This document shows, piece by piece, positions 1-14,600 of a stretch of DNA of 64,000 bases (positions are counted from its first letter, which is position 1; each line of letters opens with the position of its first letter). The position numbers and the translations under genes are program-made. The notes beneath the pieces were generated by a model. That model saw only the letters and a program-made list of their open reading frames with translations. It was not told the DNA's origin and made no database searches. Source of the DNA: Synanceia verrucosa (Eukaryota > Chordata > Actinopteri > Perciformes > Synanceiidae). The DNA lies in the NCBI GenBank assembly GCA_029721515.1, contig CM056569.1, forward strand, positions 11,550,007 to 11,614,006, written 5' to 3'.

Positions 1-1683
1 GAAATTATCATAACCGTTCTCACACCTGCTCAATATATATGTTCATGATAAAACAAAGCACAGGTGTAATCTGACAAACATAAGCTACATTCATTTCTTT
101 GGACAGTTTCACTAAAAAACGTCACATTTTTCACACAGATGATTCCTCTTTCTGGAACATAACTCTTTATTGATGCACTACTGTAACAGCTGCCATGGTG
201 TGAATGTCAGCATCTGCTTTTGGGATTTCTTTTATACAGGCGCTGCATCAGGATATGAAATTCTCGTACTATTTAGCAAAATGGAAAGCGAATAGATAAT
301 CAAATCTGATGTTACTTCCTCCCTAAAACGCATGACAAACACATGACAAACACATGACACACTTTGTATTTTTTGTTGTGATAGAGGAGGTGGGATGAGT
401 CACTAATTCCTATTGGTTATGGTTTTCTTTACTTTCTCAGCAGGTTATTTAAAGAAGTGATTACAGGAGCTATACGCACTCATACATATTCAAAACATGC
501 TGAAAATACAAAATCCTAAATGTGTTTTTTACAGAGAGATAATTTGCTGTGAGTCATATCCTGAATGCAATCATCATTCATATCTATAAGAAAAGTGCAT
601 TATAAAATTAGAAACAGATGGTACTATACACTTCACATTATCACTTTTAGGAAAAAGAAGCACTTTATGTTCAGTGGTTTGGGGAAATATTGCAGTACAT
701 GATAAATTTCTGTCAGCACGGCTCTCAAAGGCTTTAACAGTAAAAAGGGGAGTTGGGAAATAGTTGTAGAAGTCTGCTGCATTATTCCCTACACACCGAT
801 TGCCAAGGCATCCAGGAGGAATTGAACAATTAGTATGACAGGGCCTCTGGCGGCACATGAAGGTGTGAGCTGCTTCCAGCTACTTCCTGGCTGACACCGA
901 CTTCTGCTCTGTGGGACGAACCGCTAAAATTAGCAGCATGAGGGAATCAGGCATGCCAACAAGCGTCCAGATCTCCCAAATCACCACCTGCATGTGTGAA
1001 ATATTCTGTATTGACAGATCTGGTTTTCTGCCTTCATCTCAAGAAGAAAGCTGAGGTGAGTCTAACACTGTTCTTACGTAGGCACCGTTTTTATGGGCGC
1101 AAATATTTTCAGCTTCAGGGGAGTAATGACAGTTTTATCTTCAAAGACTATTATTATCCCGAGAGAGAGAGATCAATCGGAGAGCAACTTGGTGCAGTGG
1201 AGCAGATCAATACACACATGATCATGTTGCAAATCATCAGGGCTCATCTTAAGCACTTTCTAGTGCAGGTTATTCTGAAAAGCCCCCTATATGCTTCCAC
1301 ACCAGTCTGTATTTATAGACTATTGGGGCTAACCTTATAAAGTGTTACAGTATTTTTTTTTAGGTGCAATAAGATCTAATTTTTTAAACAATTCAGTTCC
1401 TATAATTCTGTACATTAAATCAATAGTTTCAAAGAGTGGAATTTGCTTCTAAGGATGATACAAGATTAAAGACTGAAAGTGGTGGAAATCGAGCTGGGTG
1501 ACTGACATGCTGCCTCCTCTGCTTGCTTCCCTCTCAGTGTGCGACTTTGAATCACTGCCCTTTTTTCCCCAGGACCGTCTGCTGGCCCGACGGGTCGCTG
1601 CGTCCCACCACCACCGCTAACGCCAGCACAACTGCTGCAGGTGCTGTTCTGAGTGAGGCTCTCTGTGCCTCTACGTCAAGGAC

Positions 1684-1717
<34 letters not shown>

Positions 1718-2087
1718 CTGTGTTCAGTTCGAGCTCCCAGTGGCGGGGAGCAGCAGGTGAGTGAGGAGTGTGATTACAGAACTCAGTGGGACGAGGCGCG
1801 ACTTTGGCAGGTCTGGCTGAAGATGGAGGAACTTACCCAAGCGCATGCTGGGAAATTATCAGCAGTAGTGACCTGTGCCGTCGTCAACCCAACCTTTGCA
1901 TCAATCACTCAAGGTGGAACACAGGCACAGATGAGAGGCACAGAACATCTGCAAACGCCTCTCTATCGGTGTCTCAGTTTTTGCTGCCTTCTCATAACAT
2001 GACCCAGTTTGCTGGATATTTTGGGGGGAAAAAAAACAGCGTAGTTTGGTTGAAAACGCACTGCAGTTCCTTTGTGTTGTCACTTAC
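1..2087. other. slc24a2 intronic sequence, no exon seen
   Basis: AT-rich sequence downstream of the 2088-2170 exon. It holds a (GT)15 microsatellite at 1685-1714. I searched the minus strand for the acidic loop end and the alpha-2 repeat and found neither. Confidence 0.6.
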
Positions 2088-2170
2088 CGTCTCCCCCTCT
2101 TGACCTGCTGTTCCGTTCATGGGTGGCGTCACTTCCACTTCCACGCTGGAGCTGTTTGGGAGGTTCTTAT
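2088..2170 (-). CDS. slc24a2: slc24a2 cytoplasmic-loop exon (NLPNSSSVEVEVTP)
   Basis: 83 bp, acceptor CCCTCAG|AT, donor GAGACG|GTAAGTG, phase 1 in and phase 0 out. It encodes DKNLPNSSSVEVEVTPPMNG and a short Gln/Glu-rich end. It corresponds to mammalian IELPNSTSTDVEMTPSS. It is the last slc24a2 exon I can find before the left edge. Confidence 0.9.
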
Positions 2171-5100
2171 CTGAGGGAAATTTTAAGAGGAATTAAAGTG
2201 AGAAGCATTAAAAAGGAGCTAAAGCTGGCTTTGCCTCAAATGGACATGACAGTGTTATCAAAATATTTTCTTTATATTTCCCTTCCAATATATTTCAAGA
2301 GGATACATTCATTCAAAAGTTGTTTTAAGTCAATTACTCAATTAGTATATTGTATTATCTTAATATCTTTTAATGACACTATTACGACTTAAGGTGAATA
2401 TAGAAATTTAATATGTACTGTAATACTGCATATAAAGTATGTTCCATTAATATTTTCATTTTGTGTTTTGGTTAGGCAAATCCAAATAAGAGATTAATTT
2501 GGAGATTGACTTTAATAATGAATGTAATGATGTTTTGATGTTGATTTCTGTGTATGAAGACGTATGCATGACTGAAGCTATTACTACTGTAACGCCTGCC
2601 TCCTTCATCATGTCCTGGTGGCTGATATGACTCCATCTGAGGCCACACTTACTTAACAGCTCTTATTAAAATACAAAGAGCCCAAAGCCATTTAATCAGA
2701 TGATAAAACTATAAATGTTGTGGAAATTGCTTTGATCCGAGTGTGGCTGTGGCACAATTAAAACGATTCTCAGATAGATAATGTGACTTGATAGCACTGT
2801 CGTCCTACGCATGACATCACTCTCTGGCTGGGATGCTGCGATATGATAAAGACAGGATATGAATATCATCACATGCATCACACACTAAACACTGACAGTG
2901 AATCTGTGCATCTTATTTTATTATAGACACAGATTTAAGCTTTATATTATGTGATGGTTGGAAAGTAAAGTATGCTGTAATGATTACCAGTCATGCTTTT
3001 TTTATTAAGATGGTAATATGTTAATGTGGCACTGTTAACATAATTTTGCCTTGTTGATAAACATCTATGCCTCGCTTTGATTTGACAACACTGAGGCCAT
3101 GAAAGTGCATCCTCTGGCCTCCTGTTTATCCTTTGGTCCAATGCTCTTTGAAGTGAGAAACACACATAAATTACACTTGGCAGTGACTGTGATTGATTTA
3201 AATACTGCTTGAAAACAACACTTGCAATCAATTTGGCAGTTCTTGATAATGTCATGCTTGTTTAACATCGGATGCGGCGCTCATTATCTATTTCAGTGGA
3301 CAATCCAGATGACTAATGAGCAATATTAAACGTATATATGGTATGTATAAATATATGAGGAATATTAAGATTGGTATTGATGAAGTTTTAGAAAAAGCCA
3401 CCTTTGTGAATAATCAACTCATCTAATTTAATGAATACTTTCACAAAATATGCTTATTGCCTTTCTTTCCAACAGCTGTTTCCCTTTGTTGTCTTCATGC
3501 TAAGCTAAGCTAACTGGCTGCTAGTGGCAGCTTCATATTTAGAGAATAGACATGAGAGTGGTGTCAAGCTTCTCATCTACCTCAAAGCAATGAAGTGAAG
3601 AAAAGTTTTCAAAATCTAAAGGACACAATAGCGCCTTTTACCTGAACGGCTTGCCACTCCGTTGGCCTTCTCACTGTCCTCCACTTGGCATTTCTTTTTA
3701 GCGATCTTGTGAAGGATTGACGCCTTCTCTCGAAATTTACCTGCAACAGAATCGCCACAATGGTTAAACGTAGAGCAGAGAGCTGCGTATACTACCTCAA
3801 AGCCTCTCGTCCTCATTCCAGTCTGAGCTCCTTCGTTGTCACCTTTGACCTCAGATGGGTCACATTTCAAAAGCACAGTGAACACAGGGTGGAGGCTTTA
3901 CACAAAACTGCCATTTAAACAACACTGAGAGTCAATATGACATAGCATATCATATACTGATGATCCTGCAATGTCCTGGTCCTTGGTGGAGGCAAAGCCA
4001 GCAGGGAGAAGATACAGTATGTGCCCTCTGGAGGTCATAACTCACTCTTCACATCACATATAAAATCAGAAAGATGTCAGAGGTTGGCTGGAAACTAAAA
4101 GCAACCAAGGTTGAGCTGTGGACGGCATTATGGCATATCATAAGTAACAAATGCAGAGATTTAAGGTATTATTAGTCATCCGATTGTATCATTTTTATAG
4201 ATACTGCTATTGCAGTCCTGATTACAGGCACAGTTTGCATCAGATAAAGAGAAATCTCTGTGATTTAAAGTATTAAAATAACTGATAACATTTATTGATT
4301 CAATAACACTGGAAAGATGATGGCACAGCAGATTAAACTGAAATCAGACATTAATTTATTAAAATGACCTTGTGGCTGAAAAAGTCTCATGTTCTGCCCA
4401 TGTGGTACATGACAACAACAACAACACAGTATTCTGAGGAGACGAAATATGACATCAAATGCACAAAAATCATGTAGGTTTTTATGTTCTGTTATGTTAT
4501 GTTGTCTCATGCTCTTTTGGTGTAAAAAACTTCTTGTGGTTCATTAAACTCTGTGCAGTCACACATGTATATTTTATTTCACTGGCTTCCTGCTGCGTGT
4601 CACTTTTTGCATGCATGTCCTGCCTAGTCCAAATCAGCCCACTGTAATCAATGGGAAAGATTTTTTGTATTTTAAAAGGGCATGGCTGATCAGGTCAGTG
4701 GTTGACACAGTGACGCATCAATACATACTCCACCCAACCATGGTAACACTGTCTGTGACCTTCTGGCAAAATCATTAACCACCCCCACGGCCCCGCCGGC
4801 CTTCCTCCGTCTCATCTCGCTCCACATTTCTCTATCGCTCTTCTGTTTACTCGCTCATCTGTCTTTTTCCAACACCATCTTTCTCCCACTTCGTCGTTTG
4901 GCCACGCAGACGCCCCTCCCTCTCTCTTTCATACACATGCGCACAACGACATTCACACACACACACACACATACATTTTCACAAGGCGGCGTCACACATT
5001 ACGCTGCCTTGACATCTCTCAGCTCAGATGGGGTGTGTGCGGCAGTCAGAGTGCATTTGTGTGGGCATGTTTACATAGCTGTAGGTGTGAAATCAGTGTT

Positions 5101-8100
5101 GGGTTGGGCTTTTTGATGAATTTCAAAGGAAAATCTTGAATGTTGAAGGGCAAAAACACTCTAGCATGAGGTTGCAGTACTAGTTGTGAAAATAATATTT
5201 CTATAAAGGCAGAGAGGGGCTGCTACACAAGGAAGGAAGTTGAAAAGTTGTCAGCTGGCTGGAAAACTCGAACAAAATCTAGAAAAGCACTCAGAGAACG
5301 CAGACCTCCGCCAAGGCAGTGGTGACTTTCTTTATTTATTTAGCTACTCCCGCCGCCAAGGATATTATGTTTTAACGGAGGCTTGTTTGTTTGTTTGATG
5401 GTTTGTCGGTTTGCAAAGTAACTGAAAAAAATTATGCACGGATTTTGACAAAATTTTCAGGGTTGGTCAGAAGTGGCCTAACATTAAACTGATTAATTTT
5501 TGGTGGTGCCGTTGAATTGGATCCAATTCAAGGCCACTTCAGGACCAACCCTGAATATTTCGTCAAAATCCGTCCACAACTTTTTGAGTTATTTTGCAAA
5601 CCAACATACAAATAAACAAACCCTGGTGAAAACATAACTTCTGTGGTGGAGGTAAAAAGTTGAAAAACCTTTTTTTAAATAAAAATTTCACCTCCATATT
5701 TGCTAATATCTGTGTCTATCTTATAGCTACCTTCACTTGATATAGCTTTCTAGTTGCTGCATACATTGCTATTATTTTTAACATACTGTCTAAAATATGT
5801 TGTTCTTGTATTTTTGGAATATGCAGTATTTAAGAATAACCAAGTCCAGCCATTTCCTTGGCGTTGTCACACAGCCGCTCATTTTCCATGTCAGCTCTGC
5901 CGGTTACACAATCACTGGGTGGATGAGTCACTCCAGTTTGCCAAATCCAGCAACGTACGTCTTACATGTGTGCACCCGCTGCTGGTGCAAGTGGAACCTC
6001 CAAGTAAGCACAGAGGCATGGATGATTTATTTCTCAGCAATGCAGATGGGGATGAGGGCCAAAGAAAGAAAGAGGAAAACTGAAGGAGGAGAGAAAACTG
6101 AGTGCCCTGTGTTTTCAGGGGATGGAAGGCTGTTGATTTGAGTCTGTGGTTTTACCTGCTTGCATAATGAAAAAAATGTCTTAACATCTGACCATGAATC
6201 CAAAGATGAAGCAGTTACTTTCTCACAGTATCAAACATAAGCAACATAGGAATTTTCTTTAAAAATGTATTGTTAATGAATAGAGTAAAAAACATAGCAT
6301 TACACACAATAACAATGTACAAATGATCTGGGCAGAAATTAAAATAAATAAGTCAAAAATCAAAATGACATTAAAATGTTTTTTTTAAAATGGCATGACC
6401 ATGATTTGCACTTATGTCAGTGAAATCTCAGAGAGGCTGTCAAAAAAAAACTGCAAACAAACAAACAAAATGGGGTTGGAGTGCCGCTTCATGATTACAA
6501 TGGAGGAAAAACCAAGAGGGATGACAGAAGCTGACTCAAAGAATCAAGTGAAAACTTTCAGGCTTACCTTCCTCAGTCATTGAGTGATAATATTTTAGTT
6601 TCCCATAAGTCCCAAGCTCTACAACATCACAGCAAAAGACAAGGGTAAGGCAACGGACACACAGAGAAAAGGAAAAGAGTGAACATGACAGAACAAGACA
6701 GGCCTGTATGGTTCTATATCACATTCTGTACAAACACTCACACAGGCACAGGGGGCGGCAAACAGAAAGACAAAGTCTCTCAGAGTCATCACTGCAGAAG
6801 TGCAAAATAAAGCAGTGAGGGCTGAATTACAAATAAAATACATTGTGATATTACAGTAAGTCAGTCTGATAAAGAGCCTGTCAGTGGCACTGGTTAGATA
6901 GCTATTAGAGAAGAAGATTTGCGAGAAAAAGGGAGAGGAAAGGTGCTGTCAATATACTGTACTAGGAAACAATAATAACAGGTTCATACAATGAGATGTA
7001 TGTAAAAAAAACAACAAAAAAACAGGAAGTCAGAAGAAAATTGACTGGGTCAACATGCAACAAAAAGATGAATCCTCCTCTCCTCTGCACACAAAGTTCA
7101 TTCAAAGGTTTGATGATGTGGCATTTTATTCTCCACAATGAAACCCACACAATTAATTTGATTCCCTTACTCTTGCAGTTCTTCGTGCTCCAGTAAATAG
7201 ATGGTCAGCACATCTGCATGACAAATTAGCCAGGAATTCAAACCTGCAGCAACAGCTGAACGTGAAGCAGCAGAACAGACCGGATCACGAGGCTCTACCT
7301 CCCACACTGCACTTTGTCTTGGAAAGCAGTTCACAGTGTAGAGCTGTTCTGCCTGTTTCAGCTCAGAGTGTGAGGATTTAGGTCTTACTGTGGAGGTTAT
7401 CAAATATTCTCAGTCAACTAAACCATATTTATAAGTGTAACTGAATGGGTGTCAATGAAGATTTTAAATTGAAATTCAACTTTTCATCTATAAGGCCATT
7501 TTCTGCAACTTTCTGTCTACCAATAGTCTCTTACTTCAAGCATCTAGTCGACCAAGATCAATAATAATGACGAAGCATCAAGAAGCTGAAGTTCTGAACG
7601 ACATATTTTCATACCAAACATCATTTACAAGCTTCACGGAGAACACTAACCAAAGACAACATTCAAAACGTGCTTTGAAGAATGCAGAGTCTATTTTAAC
7701 TATTTTAATAGTCAAGCACTCTCATTTATACCTCTCTAGTCGTACGTTATTGAGCGACATGTAAATACTGCTCATTATTCTCACTGCCAGATGAAATAAA
7801 TACTTTTCAAGAGACTTCGTACTTATTTAAAGGTTAATATTACTGCGAGAAACATAAGTAAACAAGACTATGAGCACGCAAAACCAGGCAAAATCATGCA
7901 GGTTCAACAGAAACTCCTTCAGCTCAGATTCAGGTCGAAGTTGCTGCCAGTAAGGTGACGCTACCTCTAGCCAACACCCATCCAACGCTGATGAAGGTAC
8001 GGCCATAATGCTAGGCCAACCAGAGGGAAGGGAGGCATGGAAGAACCCGGACCATGACCAGGACTCAGCGGGGCCAACTGTGAGACCCAGCTGCAGTAAA

Positions 8101-8648
8101 ATGACAGGTTTTCTAAAGGGAGTCTGGTGCTTGGAAACACTAAAGCATTTGTCCACAGGGACCACCAAAATCAACACAAAATGAAAGTTCCTCGCAGTAG
8201 CGTGAAGTAAATGAAATGTTTTGGTAACTTGGGTAAACTGACCCGTCGATTGTCTTCACAAGCACAGATTCTCTACATGTGGTGGGTGTACAGTACAGAC
8301 AGTAGTGTGTATGCCCACATCCACAAACCCACATGCACTCACACTAATATCCAACAGTGGACAAGCACTCCACTCACATGTGAGAGGATTATGGTGAGCA
8401 TCTCATGCCAAACGGCAGACTTGGCAGCCCTGAAAACACAATCTAATGAGATGAAAACACATCCTACTGCAGAGTGTCTTGCTCATCTGCTGCACTCCCA
8501 GACAAGTGCCTCAATCCCATATGATTAGGCGATTTGGGTTTGAAGTGCACCATCACCGCAAGGCCGTCCTCTAACTGAGACTGCTCTGAGGGCAATTAAC
8601 CTACGACACAATCACTGCCCGCACACTCTGAACCGTTTGCTCTCTGCA

Positions 8649-8687
<39 letters not shown>

Positions 8688-11600
8688 GCTTGTTGTTGTT
8701 TACCAATGCCCCTCTTGTCCTTGCTGTGTGACCTCTAAACCTCTGGTGAGTGTGTGTGCCTGTGTGTGCATACCTGCTCTGTCTGCTGGGGGTTGGGGTG
8801 TCAGGGAAATTCACAGTCTGTGCTGAAGCAAAAAGGCTTTTAACATTGATTCTTTCACCCACCCGGCGCAGGGTGAGCTCACAGGGTGGAGGGTGGTGGG
8901 CATGTGTGTATGAGTGTGTGTTAGGCTGCTCACAGTTACACAACATACTGGAGGTGTGATTATGACAGTCGATCACCTTTTTTTTTTCCTAAATTCAAAT
9001 TTAAATGCTAAACAGGTGTGCTTTAACAATACATGAGAAGATAGCTCATTGATGCCTCATTACAGTGGAAACATCACATTTTTCAGTGTGCATGAAAATG
9101 CTACCATTTCAAAAACCTGCCATGATAAATGTGTTCTATTGCTAAAAATGTTTTAAGAACAGTGTTATGTTAAAAATAAATCATTAAAAACCTTCAGCAG
9201 AATGTCAATACCTCATATCTAAATAAATGGTGAATATATTTCCATTGCTCAAGGGGTTGGAGGTCAGCGGCAGTGAGTGCATTATTGAACCATGTGATCA
9301 ATGGGGCCCTGGTTACCACACAGACAACACTCCGGGTAATCCAGCTTTCCTTTTCCTTTATCGTCTCCCTGTTTGCTTATTAATTTCATACATAAATCTC
9401 ATTTCCTTCCGTGTCTGCACTGAAAACTTCCGATGAATCAGCTGGCCACATCATATTTTGTCTCACCAGCACGCTGTCTGCCAACATGGGTGTATGATGG
9501 TTTCCCCATATGACCTTGCCCCCACCACTCTCAGCCCGTGGAGGACTTTGGTGCGACAATGTTCGATAAAAATTGCCTGACATCAACAAAGATGTCCCAA
9601 GCCACATTGGCGTTGTGAGTGATCTTTCCAGTCTATCTTTGTGAGATAATGATCTGCAGGAAAGCTGATGACATCGCTGTACTGCAAAACATCATCGCAG
9701 ATTATGAAAATGGGGAGATAACAAGGCCAAATATTCATTCTATCTTAGTTCTGGTGGATTATTGTAAAAAAAATTATATATTTTCTGTCTTGTTCATTAT
9801 TGAGGTCAACCATATGCATAGACTCACAGCTGGAGTTCACATCTCTGGGTGATAAATGTTACTGGAGGGGCTTGAGAACAAAAACCTGCACACTGCCTGA
9901 ATCCTGAGTGCTGTTCTGGGAGGCTTGTTTCAGCCATCCACCGATGGCTCAGTCAGTCGAGTGAGAGCCACTCTGCCCTTCTCCCTCCCCATCCCTCTTT
10001 GTAGTTCAATATTTGATGCCACTCCTAAGTGATATTGTTTGTAGCTCCACACTGATGGAAAAAAAGAGATGCGGGCACTCGTGCCGGGAACTAACTGTAC
10101 CAGACTATTACAATGTTCTCTCCAATGAAAAACATGCAGTATTAAAGGTCTTTTATTAAACTTAAGGACATTTGTGATACCAAGAACAAGAAAGTTGTTG
10201 ATCCGAAAGCAGATGCTGAATAATTCACAGTATCTCTCAAGGAGCATGGAAATCCTTAAATCGATAAAAGTTTGGTGGGAACAGCTAATTGTGAAAGAGG
10301 GGAACAGGTTTTAGTGCGGTGCAGTTATTAGCTCTGTCCAGCTCTAATTGACTGAATCGTGACATGAGAAAACAGCTGACAACTTTGCGCCTGTCAAGTC
10401 GAGAGACCCATGAATCTCCATCTTCTTCCTGTACCTCTTGGCATGTTTAGCAGAATGCCTGCAGGGCGCAAAAACCTTCACAAACCAGGAGATGGAGGAC
10501 AGCACAGATAGGAAAATCACTCCTTTGAGTCTCACAGAGAGCATACAAAGCCAGAACTAAAGGAGCTCATAAGAGGAGAGAGAGGATAAGGGACAATGGG
10601 GGGGGGGGAGCGATGCAGAAATGGTCACAGAGGGTTTCCAGGGAGAATACATCCACAGAAGAGAATGAGCTATTAGAAGGAGAGAGTCTGCAGGGATGGA
10701 CAGTACAGAATTGACATACAGCACGTCGGCGCTGGGGGAATGTATACATAGGGGGACCCGTCGGGCAAGAGAGTTGCCTCCAGGCTGTTGGAATGAGAAC
10801 AAACATGTTTTTTTGGGAAGGGGGATACAGAAATTAGAGTAGTAACTCACCAGAGTCAGCAAATTCTGAGGGGACAGTAAAAGAAAGCGAGATAGGAAGA
10901 CAGAAACAGAGAAAAGATAAATCCAGATGATAGCATTCATTAATTCATTGATAGGTATTATTCCAAGATGAGAGTAAATAGGCCATACTATGCTGGTAAA
11001 AAAAATTATTTGAGCTGTAACTAACTTGACATTTTGGAGTAAAGTCTTCTATTGCTTTCTTGCTGAGAGTTAGATGAGAAGATTGATGACCACTCATGTC
11101 TGTGTGCTAAATGTAGGCTGAGCTTAGCTTAGCTTAGCTTAGCTTAGCATAGCCTACCACAAAGACTGTCCTCTTTCTAGCATCTCTAAAGCTCACGTTC
11201 AAAGGGAAAAGAATTATAAATAGGAAGATAAGGGAGACTCCCAGTGAAACCACAACTAGCTTAGCTTAGCATTAAACACTGCTAATAAGTAGTTAAGTGG
11301 TTGACGTTTGATGGGGTTTTCTTCGGTTAGAGCTAGCAGCATTCTCCTGTGTTTCCAGTCGTTATGCTAAGCTAAGCTAACCGAACAGATATGAATGGTA
11401 TCAATCATCTCATCTAAATCCCAGGAAGAAAGAGAATACGCATATTTCCAAATATTTCCAAATCATGCCCACACAAACATGAGTGTTTAGTATTATATTG
11501 CCTTAACCACAATATGTCCATGTTTGCAGGAATATCACTCCCAGCTGTGATGTCACTAGGTGATAAAATGACATATTAGGGTAATACCCAAATTAATATT

Positions 11601-14600
11601 TAATGGAGAGTCTGCGTGTTTAAAACCCTCTAAACATGAACACACATTCACCTCTATCTATCCCCACTCTCGGCCGCCTAACGTGTGAAATGTAACCAGT
11701 TCCCAGCAGTTTCAAAACAACCTCAGACTTTCCTATAGCTCAGAAGCAGCTTTATTTTGAGAAATGCCTATAAAAAATGTATGGATGGAGTCCTGCCAGC
11801 CCCTCGAGCCCCACTGAGCTACACTTAAAGCCTAAGAGCACACAAGGAACAGCAAGCCTTCGTCTTTGATGGATGCACCTGCTCGTCTCTCTCCATGCCG
11901 CTGGCTCACCAACAAAATGTTTCTTTGCTTTAATGATATCAGTAAATGTGCATTGAGCATGGGGTTACCAGCCTTTTCTTGGCTCTTTCGGTAAAGGATC
12001 AATGGAATTATTTATCGTTCTAAAAACAATTTGAGACCAATATTGCTGTTATATGTTCTCTGGATGTGTGAACTCTTCAGATAAAAATAATAATGAGCCC
12101 AAAGTGTTGCTTTTGTTCTCGCTGGTAATTCATTAAATCCTCATGTCATGTCACACAGTAGTTCTAAAGTAGTAAATCTGGTAGAACATGCTCACATTTC
12201 TGCTGCATTCAAACTGAAGCTCTTTGACCATTTTGAATCCACTATTAAGAAATGGGCATGTATAATTTTGACATTACTTTTTAGATGCTAGATTCAACTT
12301 TTGCACTCATGCAAGCAGCATATATTTCAGTCTACCACGGCTCTTCAAGGAGTGGCAAGGTCGAGTATGTAACCCATTCTTGTACGTATAGGACCAACCA
12401 AACTGACTCCCATTTCCTCAGCAGGCTATAATTTACATTTTAATCACTGAGATGGAAAGATGAATACACTCAGAAACAGGACGCCTTGGATTCACAATGA
12501 GTTGGTGCATGTTAATGGGCACTTTAAGGTCTGTCTCGGCACAGCTTATTAAACTTTCCTGGGCTGACTCATTCTAGGTTGAGCTTTCAAGGAATGTAAA
12601 GTCATTTTTGGAGAGAGCTGAAATGCCTTCTCTCTACGGTAATGTGATCACATCCATCCAGGGGGGAAATATTTAGTCATTGTTTTATGCTTACAAATCT
12701 CTTTCTGGTCTTGTCTTATGTGATCATTTTGTTTCTGTGGTAATACTGAGCGATGCTTTTAATCAAACATGCAGTGAAAATTAGTTTCTATGAAAATTAA
12801 AGGAAAGGAGTAATGGAAATGACAGGTATAAGCATTCAACATCGGGAGCCACCGCTTCCAATTGAAAGACCTTTCACGAAAGCTAAAATAAGACACTCTA
12901 CTCTAGACAGATTCTTCAAGCCCTGTTGCCTGTTTGCTCCCTGTTAATGTGAATATTTCGTGGTGGGATGAGAATTGGATGACACTACACCTCCCCCAGC
13001 GTATTAATATATTCATCCCCTGCGTCAAGCACTGACACTGCCGTTTTACATTTCCTTTAGCTAAGCTAATAGGCCTTGATCTTGGATGAAAAGGAAAATG
13101 ATCTTCCACCTCAGCTGTGCTCTGACATGGAACCAAGCTTGCTTTGGCTCGTACAGACTATTTTTAAAAAAGGATCAATTCAGTGCAGCCATATAGAGAC
13201 CAGATATAAAGTCTAAATGTTAATGATGGAGACACTGGATTTGAAGGGGTGCATATCATGGGGTACTTGTGTATGCATGAACGCTAATATTTTTTATTTG
13301 GACTGTGGACTGAAATAAAATCTTTGACAGCATATGGATGCTCTGTGTGTGTGCTTGCAGCCAAGAAGGTGAGCTCAAGTTCAAGACAAGAACATCTCTC
13401 ATGTGCTCATACCGTTATTTTCTGCCAGTAAAGGTATTGTAGTGTTTGTTTCTGTACATTTCTGTAGATCATTTCATGAGAATAAGACAAGAGTGATGAC
13501 AAGGTAAGGTGATCAATCTGAAAACAATTACAGATAGCAAAAATAAATATGAAATTCATCTCTGAAGGGTTTTCTGCATGTAGTTTGTTTGTCTTACCTT
13601 CACTTAAAGGGTCCAGCGTGTGAATCATCAGCTGGAAAATGCTGTTCCTCATCAAGCTGTTGTGCAGGGAGGCTGAACTGCCCCCCCTCTGAAGCCGAGG
13701 CCTGGCCTGTGAGAGGACAATCAAGGTGTCAGTCTGATATCCTTCTGTCTGGGATGGGACTGTTTTTTTTTTTTTCTCTAGCAAAAGAGACAAAACTTTG
13801 GTCGACCTGCTACTTCTTATTTCTGTCATAAAACACATATGCTGATATTAACACCAATATGTCAATTGTAAGCACTTTACCAGAACCATTTCTAATCCAA
13901 GCTGTTTGTAATATGATTCCCTAATCCTTTTTTGCATAAAACCCCTCAGCAGAACCTGCGATCCTGTAAAACTAGAATTAAGTGCCTCTGCTTCTGAAAA
14001 ATATAAGCCGAATATATTGAGACGGGCATTCACAGTGGAAGAAGCATATGACTTCTTTCTCCCCAAACAACCCTTGGCAAGGTCACTCCAACAGTTGAAG
14101 CTGAACTTGAGAAGTGTGCGGCACCGTTGCAGGCAGCAGCTGTTAGGAACGTGTCCGCCTTCGTCTGCCCACAGGTGACGCGTAGGCACAGGAGGTGTCA
14201 GGTGTTAATTCACAGGCCCATGCGGCTGAGCGCAGGAGGCAAGGGAGACATGTCGACCGGCAGGGCTTGTGTAACATGTGGCTTCTTGGTGTGAGCCTGA
14301 AGAGTCTCCTTCTGCTGTTTTATCTGCTTCCTTTACAACCCAGATGAAGACTTAACACTGTGGTGTGCTTTTGGGAAGTGTAAAAGCATTAAAGGAGGTT
14401 TTCCTTCCTTGGTTGTCTTTTGCATGCTGCGTACAAAATGCACCTGAAGGCTTCAGAATAGAAAGGGGAGCTACTCTGCACACGGGGAGGCTGGAGGTTA
14501 GACATAACAGTGCGCACGTCTTGTCAGACTGGTGGAAGAAAAAACGAGGTACGCTACTACATCTACACGGAAACAGGGACAAACACAGAAGGAGACGGGG

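Noticed and set aside
8596..8976. 126-codon minus-strand open frame
   Set aside because: Runs through a (GA)n microsatellite (Ser-Leu repeats) inside a slc24a2 intron; no homology recognised.
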